The notes beneath the pieces are model-generated. The model ran no database searches. It had not been told where the DNA came from and saw nothing but the letters and a program-made list of their open reading frames with translations. Below are positions 27,754 to 35,571 of a DNA stretch of 40,642 bases, piece by piece. Position numbers and translations under genes: made by a program. Source of the DNA: a virus; the IMG/VR virus record IMGVR_UViG_3300017917_004653, positions 1 to 40,642 of that record; one strand, 5' to 3'. How positions within the stretch are numbered: position 1 is the stretch's first letter; every line of letters starts with the position of its first letter.

Positions 27754-28443
27754 TTAGATAGGTTTAGAAAAGACAATTACGTTAAAAGTAATAACTTCAT
27801 ATTTCCAATAACATCCATCTATTTTACTTTCCGATATTAAAGCAACGGTAGATATGCCATATTTTCCGTTACCGTATTTAATTATACATTTATGATGTGA
27901 ATCGGACTCGATATATTCATTGAGAATATGTGACTCAATATCACCAGATTTATCACCCAATCTAAGTAAAGAATGCTTAAGAACAATTCCTAGATCCATT
28001 TTATTTTTATATTTACCACTCCAGTAGGATTGCTGCATGATTTCACTCTCGATTCTTAAGCCCGATCTAGGAAAATCCCTAAAAGTTTCAATATAATTAA
28101 CATTGGGTCTTTTAAAATATATGCTATCACCAAACAGTTCATGGTGTGCTCGAAGCTCATTCGTTCCGTCGGGTATCATTCTAAATGATTCCCAAATGGT
28201 TTTTTTCCTAAATTCTGAAGTCTCTTGAATAACCGAAGAATAATAATTGGCTCTTTCGAATGCACAGCTATCCAAAAAATCAATTCTATCGAGATCGTGG
28301 CGATATAAAGATACATAAGAATCCATTTTCAAGTCTAATTTATTCGAGATTGAATACATTACAGCTTTATGGTATTTTGGTGTTTGTGCATTAGCCCCCA
28401 CATAAGCTAATGTTAAAATGACTAAAATGACTAAATTTCTCAC
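27754..28443 (-). CDS. exported protein, possibly CAP/SCP-like
   Basis: 229 residues from a GTG at 28443. The signal peptide is MRNLVILVILTLAYVGANAQ. In the mature part SGDIESHILNEYIESDSHHKCIIKYGNGKYG and DSCAFERANYYSSVIQET recall the CAP/SCP superfamily (helix with A--A, then E/W--S--H and GxGxxG-like), but the match is weak. It would be exported to the periplasm of the infected cell or carried out of it. It is divergent from the plus-strand gene at 28502, sharing a 58-nt intergenic region. Confidence 0.65.
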   Translation of the reverse strand: MRNLVILVILTLAYVGANAQTPKYHKAVMYSISNKLDLKMDSYVSLYRHDLDRIDFLDSCAFERANYYSSVIQETSEFRKKTIWESFRMIPDGTNELRAHHELFGDSIYFKRPNVNYIETFRDFPRSGLRIESEIMQQSYWSGKYKNKMDLGIVLKHSLLRLGDKSGDIESHILNEYIESDSHHKCIIKYGNGKYGISTVALISESKIDGCYWKYEVITFNVIVFSKPI

Positions 28444-28475
28444 ACCGCAATTATAATTATAGCCATCGAGAAAAA

Positions 28476-28486
28476 TGATATATAAA
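28476..28486 (+). promoter_or_regulatory. late-promoter-like site (TGATATATAAA)
   Basis: 16-26 nt upstream of the ATG at 28502. Confidence 0.45.
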
Positions 28487-28501
28487 TGAAAATGTTTACT
28501 A

Positions 28502-29512
28502 ATGAATAACAGAATTTTATCTTTTACAGAGTTTTCGTCTATTTACGAATCTCTTGAATCTCAAAGTATGGAAGGAATAGACCAAATTCTTTCACCAGAA
28601 AAAAAAGACCAGATGATCATCCAACTAGCAAAGGTCGGGATCACTAAAGACTCTCCAGGACAGTTTAAATTCGTAGATGATGAAGGCGTGGAATACACTT
28701 TAGAAATAACACCGGAAGGTGAAATATTAGTGGCTGAGGGATTGGCTGAGGGGTTTAGAAAAAATCTGATTACCGGCGTTGTTTGTACGATGCTTGCAAC
28801 AGGAATGGTTTCGTGTCAGAAAGAAGATTCTTATAATATAGGAAGAGATGCTAGATATATTTTGAAACCTGAAATTCTAAACTTACAAGGTAAAGAATAT
28901 TTCGATAGTCCTGTTGGATCTAAAGATAAAATTTATGTATGGGCTGGTAATCAAACAGGAGCTGGAAGAGGATATGAAAGATATCTATATCACGACTATT
29001 CAAATAAAATCAAAGATTACGGAGCAGTTTACGGACGAAATTATCCAGATTCGTTTGCGCAGGGAGCTAATGGTATTACACCAGTTGAGGTTGTCAAGAA
29101 AATAAGATTTACTCCAGATTTAGCTCAAAGGTTACAGGCATACACTAAAATGGATTTAAGTAAATACACAGAAGAATCGACAACATTAGGTAAAAATGAT
29201 CCTAACTCTTCTAAACCTGGATTATACGTTATAGTAGTTAAAGTTCACGGTTCGTCATATTATGATTGGGAAAATCCTAATGGTGAGGGTAAAGAAACAA
29301 GAGATCCTAAATGGAAAACAGGATACGCTATTTACTTAGTAACACCGGAAATTGCCGAAAATATGCAAAGAGGTGAATTATATCCAACAATGTTAGATGT
29401 AATGTTTAACTTTTATAATAATCAAGGTCAAGGAAATAGTGATATTAAACCTTTAGATGATTATTTCAGTAGCAATTTCAAGAAATTACTACCTGAAGAA
29501 CCGGTGCTTTAA
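28502..29512 (+). CDS. head-packaged pre-lipoprotein candidate, paralogue 1
   Basis: 336 residues. Residues 1-20 (MNNRILSFTEFSSIYESLES) fit a T4-like capsid-targeting start. Residues 26-80 form a small domain (QILSPEKKDQMIIQLAKVG, FKFVDDEGVEYTLEITPEGE) shared almost intact with the next gene. LAE-G at 81-84 is a prohead-protease-type site, directly followed by a basic/hydrophobic segment and a lipobox ending at Cys105 (GMVSC). The remainder (about 230 residues) is a globular domain unique to this copy (YVIVVKVHGSSYYDWENP, GYAIYLVTPEIAENM). Hypothesis: cleavage in the head exposes a lipoprotein signal. Confidence 0.75.
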   Translation: MNNRILSFTEFSSIYESLESQSMEGIDQILSPEKKDQMIIQLAKVGITKDSPGQFKFVDDEGVEYTLEITPEGEILVAEGLAEGFRKNLITGVVCTMLATGMVSCQKEDSYNIGRDARYILKPEILNLQGKEYFDSPVGSKDKIYVWAGNQTGAGRGYERYLYHDYSNKIKDYGAVYGRNYPDSFAQGANGITPVEVVKKIRFTPDLAQRLQAYTKMDLSKYTEESTTLGKNDPNSSKPGLYVIVVKVHGSSYYDWENPNGEGKETRDPKWKTGYAIYLVTPEIAENMQRGELYPTMLDVMFNFYNNQGQGNSDIKPLDDYFSSNFKKLLPEEPVL

Positions 29513-29530
29513 TTAAAAATAATTTAACAA

Positions 29531-30319
29531 ATGAATAACAGAATTTTATCTTTTATCGAGTTCTCGTCTATTTCTGAATCTCAGAATATGATCGAAATAG
29601 ATCAAATTCTTTCTCCAGAGAAGAAAGAACAATTAATGATGCAACTATCCAAAGTTGGAATAAATAAAAATAATCCAGGTGTGTTTAAGTTCGTTGATGA
29701 TGAAGGAACCGAATACACTCTAACATTTACTCCTGAGGGAGAAATCATGGTGGTTGAATCTATGACCGAAGGAATTAAGGATAAATTACTAACAGGTGTA
29801 ATTTGTACAATTCTAGCATCTGGAATGGTGTCGTGTAAAAAAGACACAACGGGTTTCGGTTATAATTTCGCTTCCCAAGCAACGGAATACACTTTAGGAA
29901 AGGGTGAACCGAACAAGAAGGTACTTTTTTCTAGACCGTGGGGAGACGAAGAATTAGAGGTGGACAGTAGCCTAGCAAAACAATCTTCATTTTGGGGTAG
30001 TCAAGGCTCTAAATTTATAAGAGCTATATCGCCAACAGAAGCAATGATCTTGAAAGCGGGTCACGCTTACCAAATGGAAAAGAAACAAAACAACGGTCAA
30101 GGAACAAGACCAGAACAAAGATGGAATTACGATCCGAAGTATAGCGAGATCACTGGACCTTATTATCAAGATGAGTCAGCAGCATTTGAAACCTGTAGAG
30201 AACATCCTCTATGGAAAGAAGGTTTAGAAGCTTTAAGAAAAGAGGGTAAAAATGTAGATCAACTGGTTGCTCAAGCGAATAAAGAGGTTGAGCAAGGTAT
30301 TGTTTTTGAATATGATTAA
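29531..30319 (+). CDS. head-packaged pre-lipoprotein candidate, paralogue 2
   Basis: 262 residues. The first 105 residues repeat those of the previous gene (MNNRILSFIEFSSISES, QILSPEKKEQLMMQLSKVG, FKFVDDEGTEYTLTFTPEGE), with MTE-G at 78-81 and a lipobox ending at Cys102 (SGMVSC). After the cysteine the two proteins are unrelated; this one continues with KKDTTGFGYNFASQATEYTLGKG and ends QANKEVEQGIVFEYD. A shared leader with swapped C-terminal cargo suggests a common delivery route. It follows paralogue 1 by 18 nt in the same operon. Confidence 0.75.
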   Translation: MNNRILSFIEFSSISESQNMIEIDQILSPEKKEQLMMQLSKVGINKNNPGVFKFVDDEGTEYTLTFTPEGEIMVVESMTEGIKDKLLTGVICTILASGMVSCKKDTTGFGYNFASQATEYTLGKGEPNKKVLFSRPWGDEELEVDSSLAKQSSFWGSQGSKFIRAISPTEAMILKAGHAYQMEKKQNNGQGTRPEQRWNYDPKYSEITGPYYQDESAAFETCREHPLWKEGLEALRKEGKNVDQLVAQANKEVEQGIVFEYD

Positions 30320-30322
30320 GTC

Positions 30323-31165
30323 TTATAAAGTCTTTATTATTTCTAAGAATGAATTGAAATTGCGGACGAATTGATTAGATTCGTCCGTTTTTTCTGTGCT
30401 TAGTTCAGTACCTTTTTCTTTTTCCCATCTGTAAACTGAAACGTCCCAAGATTCTTCGAAAGCAGACGGAGCATCTTTATAAGAATTTTTAGATTCATCG
30501 TAAACGTCACGAGTATATTGCCACCCTAAATAAAGACTATCGCTTTGTTTAAATCCAAAGAAATCTAGAACTTGCTTTTGTAATTCTAAGCTTTCTTGAA
30601 CTCTCCAGTTTTGGCCTATTAGAACCAAACCTGCATAAATGTCAGAAATTGAATTTTCTTCGCCTAAAGTACTGTGCATATTTTCCATCCAATCCAATCT
30701 TTCTATGATCTTTTGATAAATAGCATTTACGCTACCCCATCTTTGAGATCCAAAAAATATCACTGCTTTACTTTCGTAAATTGATTTGGAGATTTTCCAA
30801 AGCTCATCATCTTCGAAATCATGGCTTGCCCAGCATCTTAAAAGACCATTTGGGTTTTTATCTTTATCTTCAACTTTGGATTCTTTTGCACCACAGTGAT
30901 TACCATGAACCTCACTTACGCATCCTAAACAATTGTAAATTTTAAGTTTAGAACCATCAATAATTTGAACCTCAACTCCTCTATTTCTTAGAGATGTTGC
31001 GATTGAATTTGCCAATTGACTAGATTTTGGGGATTCGCCGAATTCCTCAACATATGGACTCCTTGATGATGTTGTGATGAAGACTACTTTCTTCACAGAG
31101 CTTAAAATCTCTATAAATCTAGAAACGTCTTCTAATTCTCTTCCATATTTTACTTCTATTCCCAT
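30323..31165 (-). CDS. flavodoxin-fold NAD(P)H-dependent oxidoreductase
   Basis: 280 residues. The flavodoxin-like fold shows KKVVFITTSSRSPYVEEFGE (phosphate/FMN loop), SIATSLRNRGVEVQIIDGSKLKIYNCLGC and AVIFFGSQRWGSVNAIYQKIIERLDW, the standard NADPH-dependent FMN reductase / iron-sulfur flavoprotein layout. Cys pairs NCLGC with a later Cys in NHCGAKES and RCWASH could bind metal. The N-terminal 25 residues and C-terminal 90 are extensions. The reaction is probably FMN-dependent reduction of a quinone, flavin or Fe-S partner. GGATATATA lies directly upstream of the ATG. Confidence 0.75.
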   Translation of the reverse strand: MGIEVKYGRELEDVSRFIEILSSVKKVVFITTSSRSPYVEEFGESPKSSQLANSIATSLRNRGVEVQIIDGSKLKIYNCLGCVSEVHGNHCGAKESKVEDKDKNPNGLLRCWASHDFEDDELWKISKSIYESKAVIFFGSQRWGSVNAIYQKIIERLDWMENMHSTLGEENSISDIYAGLVLIGQNWRVQESLELQKQVLDFFGFKQSDSLYLGWQYTRDVYDESKNSYKDAPSAFEESWDVSVYRWEKEKGTELSTEKTDESNQFVRNFNSFLEIIKTL

Positions 31166-31169
31166 AGTT

Positions 31170-31180
31170 TTATATATCCA
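31170..31180 (-). promoter_or_regulatory. late-promoter-like site (GGATATATA)
   Basis: Exact consensus, 6-15 nt upstream of the ATG at 31165. Confidence 0.5.
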
Positions 31181-31198
31181 ATGGATGTTAATATAGAT

Positions 31199-31648
31199 TT
31201 AGACTTTAATACTGATTTTTCTAGATATGCTTTCGTGAATCTTTTTTAGTTTTTTATTACTTTTTATGAGTTTTTTCCAGTCCTCTTCTGATGAGTATTT
31301 TGAAATTTCAGGTTCATAGAATTTAGACAATTCAGTAGCTTCTACCTCATATGGATTTTTATCATATGGGTATTTTTTCATATATCTAATATACCAAGGC
31401 CAAAATTGTAGATAGTGAGCGTATTCGTGAATCATGGTGGAAGTTATCTCCTTAGAGGTGCTGTGAGTTTTCCACCAAATTTTAATTTCATTGTTATAGT
31501 TGGTATACTCTCCGAAAACAGATCCACCGTATTTTTCTCCATCCAAAAATACTATAGATGGGAACTCTTTTTTGTATTTAGATTTTCCCATTTTATAAAC
31601 GATTAGACTCCAGATCCTAGAGATCTTGTCTTTATTAATTCTTTTCAA
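31199..31648 (-). CDS. zinc-metallopeptidase-like protein (HEYAH)
   Basis: 149 residues from a TTG at 31648 (first ATG is 20 codons later, MGKSKYKKEF). STMIHEYAHYLQFWPWYIRY gives HExxH, and NPYEVEATELSKFYEP a downstream Glu, a zinc-peptidase arrangement like the SprT/ImmA-type small phage peptidases. No signal peptide. The C-terminus is basic (KLIKSNKKLKKIHESISRKI). Second HExxH protein in the window after 26333-26791. Peptidase activity inferred. Confidence 0.65.
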   Translation of the reverse strand: MKRINKDKISRIWSLIVYKMGKSKYKKEFPSIVFLDGEKYGGSVFGEYTNYNNEIKIWWKTHSTSKEITSTMIHEYAHYLQFWPWYIRYMKKYPYDKNPYEVEATELSKFYEPEISKYSSEEDWKKLIKSNKKLKKIHESISRKISIKV

Positions 31649-31679
31649 GACGCAGAACTAGAAATTTTTAAATTCTCTC

Positions 31680-32336
31680 TTAAAGAATGGAAGTAATTAC
31701 TTCAAGTTCTATATATTTATTTTTGGCCTTTTCTATTAAGGTTTCACTTATATATTTTTTGGAATTTTTAACTCTAACCAGAATTTCTCTCGTCCAGTAG
31801 GTCTCACTAGAGATATCTTCTAATAGATTGGAACCTGTGAAAAAATTCAATATGTTTGATTTAAGAACCTCTGTTAATTCTAATACGATATGAACATCCT
31901 CGCCGTTATAAGGATTCCAAACTCTACTAAAAGATTCTATTTTCTTTATCTGTATTGTTAGTAATTTATTCAACATCAAGTCAATATAAAAATCTAATGC
32001 TGATTCTATAACGTTCTTAATCGAGTTCGATTCTAAGCTATAATTAACTAGCATTTTTCCAGAATGGCTGAAAACGTCGATTTGAAAATCTTCTTTAATT
32101 TCTTTTCGTAAAAACTCGATTGAACTGATTTTTATATCAGATTTGAATTTAGGGTCTAATATTGGCCAGATTGAAGAAATTATTCCAAAGGCTACTGAAA
32201 AACATTCATTGGGGTTTTTAAGATTTATTACTATTTTATCTTCTGGATAAACATTGATAAATGCCATACCCATTTCATTTAGTCTTTTATATTTTACAGA
32301 AGATCCAATTAAAGAATCGTGGTTAATTAAATTCAT
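31680..32336 (-). CDS. unknown protein
   Basis: 218 residues, soluble, no recognised family. Visible features are an N-terminal mixed alpha/beta part (YPEDKIVINLKNPNECFSVAFGI), a long hydrophobic helix about 105-135 (IESALDFYIDLMLNKLLTIQIKKI) and a C-terminal strand-rich part. Its ATG overlaps the stop of the preceding gene (ATGA), so it is translationally coupled to 32333-32647. Confidence 0.65.
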   Translation of the reverse strand: MNLINHDSLIGSSVKYKRLNEMGMAFINVYPEDKIVINLKNPNECFSVAFGIISSIWPILDPKFKSDIKISSIEFLRKEIKEDFQIDVFSHSGKMLVNYSLESNSIKNVIESALDFYIDLMLNKLLTIQIKKIESFSRVWNPYNGEDVHIVLELTEVLKSNILNFFTGSNLLEDISSETYWTREILVRVKNSKKYISETLIEKAKNKYIELEVITSIL

Positions 32337-32647
32337 ATATTGCCTTTATTCTTACCCTTGGTGTAAAAATTCCATTCTGACTTATTTAGATGAGATTTGA
32401 GATTTTTTCTATATTTAAAATAAACCGGCCAAGCTACCATCGGTAATGCTATCAAAAGGATTAAATCTAAAAAAGTTAGTTTTCTTCCCCAAATTAGAGA
32501 TTTAATATAGAGTCTTTTTATCTCCTTATCGACCTTGGCCCCTATATGGTTTTTTATAATTCTTGCTCGTAATAGTTCTTGAAGTTTTGGTTTTAGCTGC
32601 AACACCTTTCTTCTTTGCTTTTTTTCTGAAACTTGATATTGATCCAC
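32333..32647 (-). CDS. small membrane protein; true start uncertain
   Basis: The open frame has a GTG at 32647 (104 codons), but its first 40 codons overlap a better-supported small gene in another frame (32526-32675). The part after 32525 has one membrane helix (LTFLDLILLIALPMVAWPVYF) and a basic tail (YRKNLKSHLNKSEWNFYTKGKNKGNI). The start may be a rare codon near 32520 or the two frames may be joined by a frameshift. The stop overlaps the ATG of 31680-32336. Confidence 0.5.
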   Translation of the reverse strand: MDQYQVSEKKQRRKVLQLKPKLQELLRARIIKNHIGAKVDKEIKRLYIKSLIWGRKLTFLDLILLIALPMVAWPVYFKYRKNLKSHLNKSEWNFYTKGKNKGNI

Positions 32648-32675
32648 CCGTATTTTTATTTCCTTTTGTTGCCAT
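32526..32675 (-). CDS. 49-residue basic protein
   Basis: ATG at 32675, right after an AATATATAG late-type site. The product begins MATKGNKNTGGSISSFRKKA and ends KNYKKPYRGQGR; nearly a third of residues are Lys/Arg. It is probably a nucleic-acid- or ribosome-binding virion or host-takeover protein. The proper ATG, promoter spacing and composition make it more credible than the overlapping longer frame in this stretch. Family not recognised. Confidence 0.65.
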   Translation of the reverse strand: MATKGNKNTGGSISSFRKKAKKKGVAAKTKTSRTITSKNYKKPYRGQGR

Positions 32676-32690
32676 GATTGATTTTTATTC

Positions 32691-32700
32691 CTATATATTT
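32691..32700 (-). promoter_or_regulatory. late-promoter-like site (AAATATATAG)
   Basis: 15-25 nt upstream of the ATG at 32675. Confidence 0.4.
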
Positions 32701-32717
32701 TAACATATAGGTAAAAA

Positions 32718-33767
32718 TCACTTCAATTCAATGTAGCTTTTTACATCCTCAATTTTTTCGGAGAATGTAAATCCAGAGCCTTCTTCGTAAACAGTGATAT
32801 CGGATGTGTTTTCTGGTATTTTATCTAAACACCAATGATTTTTTCCCGCTAGATTATGTGCTATCTCAAATTCACTTCCATCAAAGCACTTAACTTTTAT
32901 TCTCCTGATCTTCAAAGAATCCGAATAGTTACTTGAGTATAAATAGAAAAATTCTTGTCTCTGTCCATTCTGATAAACTTTATAGATCCCTGTAATGCAA
33001 TTCTTTAATTGGTCAGAAAAGTTACTAGATGAAGAAACAGTGTTCCAGACCGTATCCGGAAAGTCCTCTTTGATCATGTTCTCCTTTCCGTCTCTGAGTA
33101 TAAGTAAATTTTCTGATTTTATTTTTTCTATGTAGTGGTATAAATATTCCTCTACAATTCTAAAGTTTCTATTTCCTTGCGATTCCATTAAAAAATCTTC
33201 ATAGTCTTGTTCGCTCTTTATGGTCTGAAAATTATCTATAAAATAGTCTATCTCACAGAAATAATAGTGGAAAGAAGCATCAGGAGGAAAATTGTTAGGA
33301 TTTACGTAAAATAGACCTTTCATAGAATTTGTTTGGACTATTAATGGGACCGCTTTAATCCAAGCTAAAGAAATTGGACCGAAAAAATCATCCGTTTCAA
33401 ATCTATGGAAATGTGTATATCCAAGTTCTTTTGCTATTCTCAATCCATTAAAAAGATTTATTAGAACGGATAATCCATGTTTTTGAACCCCTGCCTTTAT
33501 GTTATGGACTTTAAAATTTTCATTATCAGTCCAAAAATCTGTTTCAGTAACACCGGGATAGTCTTTTTGAAATAGTTGATTTCTACTATCATAAAAATGA
33601 TAATCAACCATTTCAACTATTTCTGTATCGATTTTAGTATTTGATATTAAAAGTATATCATGACCTGTATTTTTTAGATCATTAATACATCTTTTAAGAT
33701 TTGTTTTTACTGTTTCATCGTGGACAAAACAGTCTATTATAGAAATAACTTTGGGTTTTTGTGACAT
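32718..33767 (-). CDS. GT-A-type glycosyltransferase-like protein
   Basis: 349 residues. The N-terminus PKVISIIDCFVHDETVKTNLKRCINDLKNTGHDILLISNT is a nucleotide-sugar-binding beta-alpha-beta start. ELGYTHFHRFETDDFFGP (near 120) supplies a DD/DxD-like metal site. The last 100 residues (YKVYQNGQRQEFFYLYSSNY, IRRIKVKCFDGSEFEIAHNLAG) form a beta domain. Second glycosyltransferase-like gene in the window. Possible modification of virion or host-surface glycans; substrate unknown. Confidence 0.7.
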   Translation of the reverse strand: MSQKPKVISIIDCFVHDETVKTNLKRCINDLKNTGHDILLISNTKIDTEIVEMVDYHFYDSRNQLFQKDYPGVTETDFWTDNENFKVHNIKAGVQKHGLSVLINLFNGLRIAKELGYTHFHRFETDDFFGPISLAWIKAVPLIVQTNSMKGLFYVNPNNFPPDASFHYYFCEIDYFIDNFQTIKSEQDYEDFLMESQGNRNFRIVEEYLYHYIEKIKSENLLILRDGKENMIKEDFPDTVWNTVSSSSNFSDQLKNCITGIYKVYQNGQRQEFFYLYSSNYSDSLKIRRIKVKCFDGSEFEIAHNLAGKNHWCLDKIPENTSDITVYEEGSGFTFSEKIEDVKSYIELK

Positions 33768-33851
33768 GTTAAAACTTTACTAAATTTAAAGTGCCGAAGA
33801 AGCACAGATATGTAGTCATTTTAGAAAGTTTTTGGGTAATTATTTCAACCC

Positions 33852-34430
33852 TTATGAAAGCTCGTAGAATTTATCCAGAATCTTATCTATTTTAGACTGT
33901 ATCTCTGAATCTTCTGTTGATTCGATAATGGTGTGTGCTAAAGAAGCAACCGAACTTACTAGCCTAGAATATTCATTATATAAAGTTGTATAACCATCCT
34001 TGTTTAATAGTGCAATCACGTCAATTAAAACATCCTCTAAATACTTGACAGCTGATTCTATATTACCTCTAATTACTTCTTTACCCTGATCATCCTCTTC
34101 AACGACATTCTCTATAAAGGATGACATTTGATTTGCTAGCTCGTCAAGTTCTTTCTTAGTGTTAGGCAGGCTTTTAGAAATTTCTATAGCCTCTTTTTTG
34201 GTGATCTTTTTCACCATATCTTTGGGAACCTTAACAATCGAAGATGGACCATCCAAAAGTTGGATTTCCATAAAATTTGGTCCTATTCGGAGAACTCTAC
34301 CGGTCCCTCTATAAGAATTTACATAATCCCCTTCTTCTACCTCTTTAGATGAATCGTCGTGAAAATACTCATCAGGATTTTCCATAAATTTGTCGAGATC
34401 AAAGTCCTCGTAAATCTTAATATATTTCAA
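33852..34430 (-). CDS. capsid-targeting-type protein, TTG start
   Basis: 192 residues from the TTG at 34430, 4 nt after the stop of 34435-34644. This start gives (M)KYIKIYEDFDLDKFMENPDEY, matching the MKYIKTFES and KKYNEF starts of neighbours; the longer open frame upstream overlaps that gene and lacks this pattern. Residues about 40-75 form an SH3-like barrel (VEEGDYVNSYRGTGRVLRIGPNFMEIQLLDG). The C-terminal 110 residues are helical. Probably a head-packaged or core protein, on N-terminal grounds. Confidence 0.7.
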   Translation of the reverse strand: MKYIKIYEDFDLDKFMENPDEYFHDDSSKEVEEGDYVNSYRGTGRVLRIGPNFMEIQLLDGPSSIVKVPKDMVKKITKKEAIEISKSLPNTKKELDELANQMSSFIENVVEEDDQGKEVIRGNIESAVKYLEDVLIDVIALLNKDGYTTLYNEYSRLVSSVASLAHTIIESTEDSEIQSKIDKILDKFYELS

Positions 34431-34434
34431 AATA

Positions 34435-34644
34435 TTACTTGAATTTTTTAACTGCCTCGTCAAAATCATTCTGAGATAGTTTCCATCCCTTTTTAACCTT
34501 CGAGATGTGTTTAGCTGCATCTGCAAAGCTTGGCGATTTGGCTTTTTCGAAATAAGACTTTAGATCGTTATAGATTGCTATACTGATTCCTTTGTTTTCT
34601 TTCTTTTCGTTTAGAAATTCAGAAAATTCTTTTATATTTTCCAT
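34435..34644 (-). CDS. small capsid-targeting-type protein
   Basis: 69 residues, starting MENIKEFSEFLNEKKENKG, an almost ideal capsid-targeting peptide (F-x-x-F-L-x-E), so cleavage after FLNE is plausible. The rest is a small helical domain with a SAP-like or arm-type pattern (IAIYNDLKSYFEKAKSPSFADAAKHI). GGATATATAG lies 17-26 nt upstream. Possibly an internal head protein. Confidence 0.75.
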   Translation of the reverse strand: MENIKEFSEFLNEKKENKGISIAIYNDLKSYFEKAKSPSFADAAKHISKVKKGWKLSQNDFDEAVKKFK

Positions 34645-34660
34645 GCTAGATTTATTTTTT

Positions 34661-34670
34661 CTATATATCC
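34661..34670 (-). promoter_or_regulatory. late-promoter-like site (GGATATATAG)
   Basis: Exact consensus upstream of the ATG at 34644; overlaps the end of the gene 34661-34948. Confidence 0.5.
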
Positions 34671-34948
34671 TTATGTTTCTCGATTATTAATCTAAGATCA
34701 CCCGTACCTTTAATGAGCCTGTGCCAGGTTCCTTTATTTATTTTAAACATAGGAGGAATCTGAATAGGTAGTTGATTGTCATATTGGAACATCCAATCTG
34801 TTTCACACACCAAATGAACTGTTCTATCCTCGTCATCCCAATGCCATTTCAATTCTTCGGAATCAGTGTCAGATTTGAATACCCTCTGAACTGTCTCTGT
34901 TTGACCTGTGGCAATTAATGTTTCAGTAAAAGGAAAATTATTTACCAT
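34661..34948 (-). CDS. cupin-like small phage protein
   Basis: 95 residues. LKWHWDDEDRTVHLVCETDWMFQYDNQLPIQIPPMFKINKGTWHRLIKG has the strand order and turn pattern of a small cupin, with H and E residues in the usual metal positions, and closely resembles short proteins found in T4-like phages of marine hosts. Function unknown. Its start overlaps the end of the gene 34942-35532 by 7 nt. Confidence 0.7.
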   Translation of the reverse strand: MVNNFPFTETLIATGQTETVQRVFKSDTDSEELKWHWDDEDRTVHLVCETDWMFQYDNQLPIQIPPMFKINKGTWHRLIKGTGDLRLIIEKHKDI

Positions 34949-35532
34949 GGTCTGCTAGATTTAATACCTAATAACTTTCTATATCTAACCACGTTGCAGC
35001 TCCACCATCTAGGTTTCCATCTAGGTCCTGGATCATGACATCTGTGTCTGGCTCTGAATGATTTTGAAGCACCTGGATCATCATTTCGGATTTTCATTCC
35101 TGGCTGACCGAATCTAACCATTACGACTTTGCCTTTGTCGTTCTTGGTATAAACTGCAAATTTTCTGGCTGCTCCTGTTGTTCTAAATGGTTTATTTAGA
35201 TTAACTTTCCTTCCTTTATATTCAGCTTCGTCGAGTATCTCATCTTCACCCAAATAAAATGGGACATCAAGTAAAACCTCTGTTCCTTCAAAAATTCCTC
35301 TTCTTCCTGCATCAGTGCTAATTAAAAACAGATCGTCTTCATCAAGCTCAATGATCCCAGTTTCCCAAAGATTTCTTGCTTCATTAATAGTGTCCAGCCA
35401 AGCTTCAGACTCTATTCTATATACACTCTCCATTAGAGGAATTTTGTTATCTAAGTGATATTTTAATCCCTCACTTATTACCTCATTTAAGCTTTCGTAT
35501 GAGATTGATTCAAACGTTTTAATGTATTTCAT
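34942..35532 (-). CDS. capsid-targeting-type protein with conserved phage C-terminal domain
   Basis: 196 residues, starting MKYIKTFESISYESLNEVIS; candidate cleavage sites LNE-V and ISE-G. The C-terminal domain, about 105-190 (KPFRTTGAARKFAVYTKNDKGKVV, FGQPGMKIRNDDPGASKSF, RHRCHDPGPRWKPRWWSC), is a conserved phage module I have seen in T4-like and other phages; the Cys/His content suggests a metal site. Its function is not established to my knowledge. Probably packaged in the head or part of the prohead core. Confidence 0.75.
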   Translation of the reverse strand: MKYIKTFESISYESLNEVISEGLKYHLDNKIPLMESVYRIESEAWLDTINEARNLWETGIIELDEDDLFLISTDAGRRGIFEGTEVLLDVPFYLGEDEILDEAEYKGRKVNLNKPFRTTGAARKFAVYTKNDKGKVVMVRFGQPGMKIRNDDPGASKSFRARHRCHDPGPRWKPRWWSCNVVRYRKLLGIKSSRPW

Positions 35533-35571
35533 ATCTTGGATCTTTTATCTCAGTATAGACTTTATAATAAC

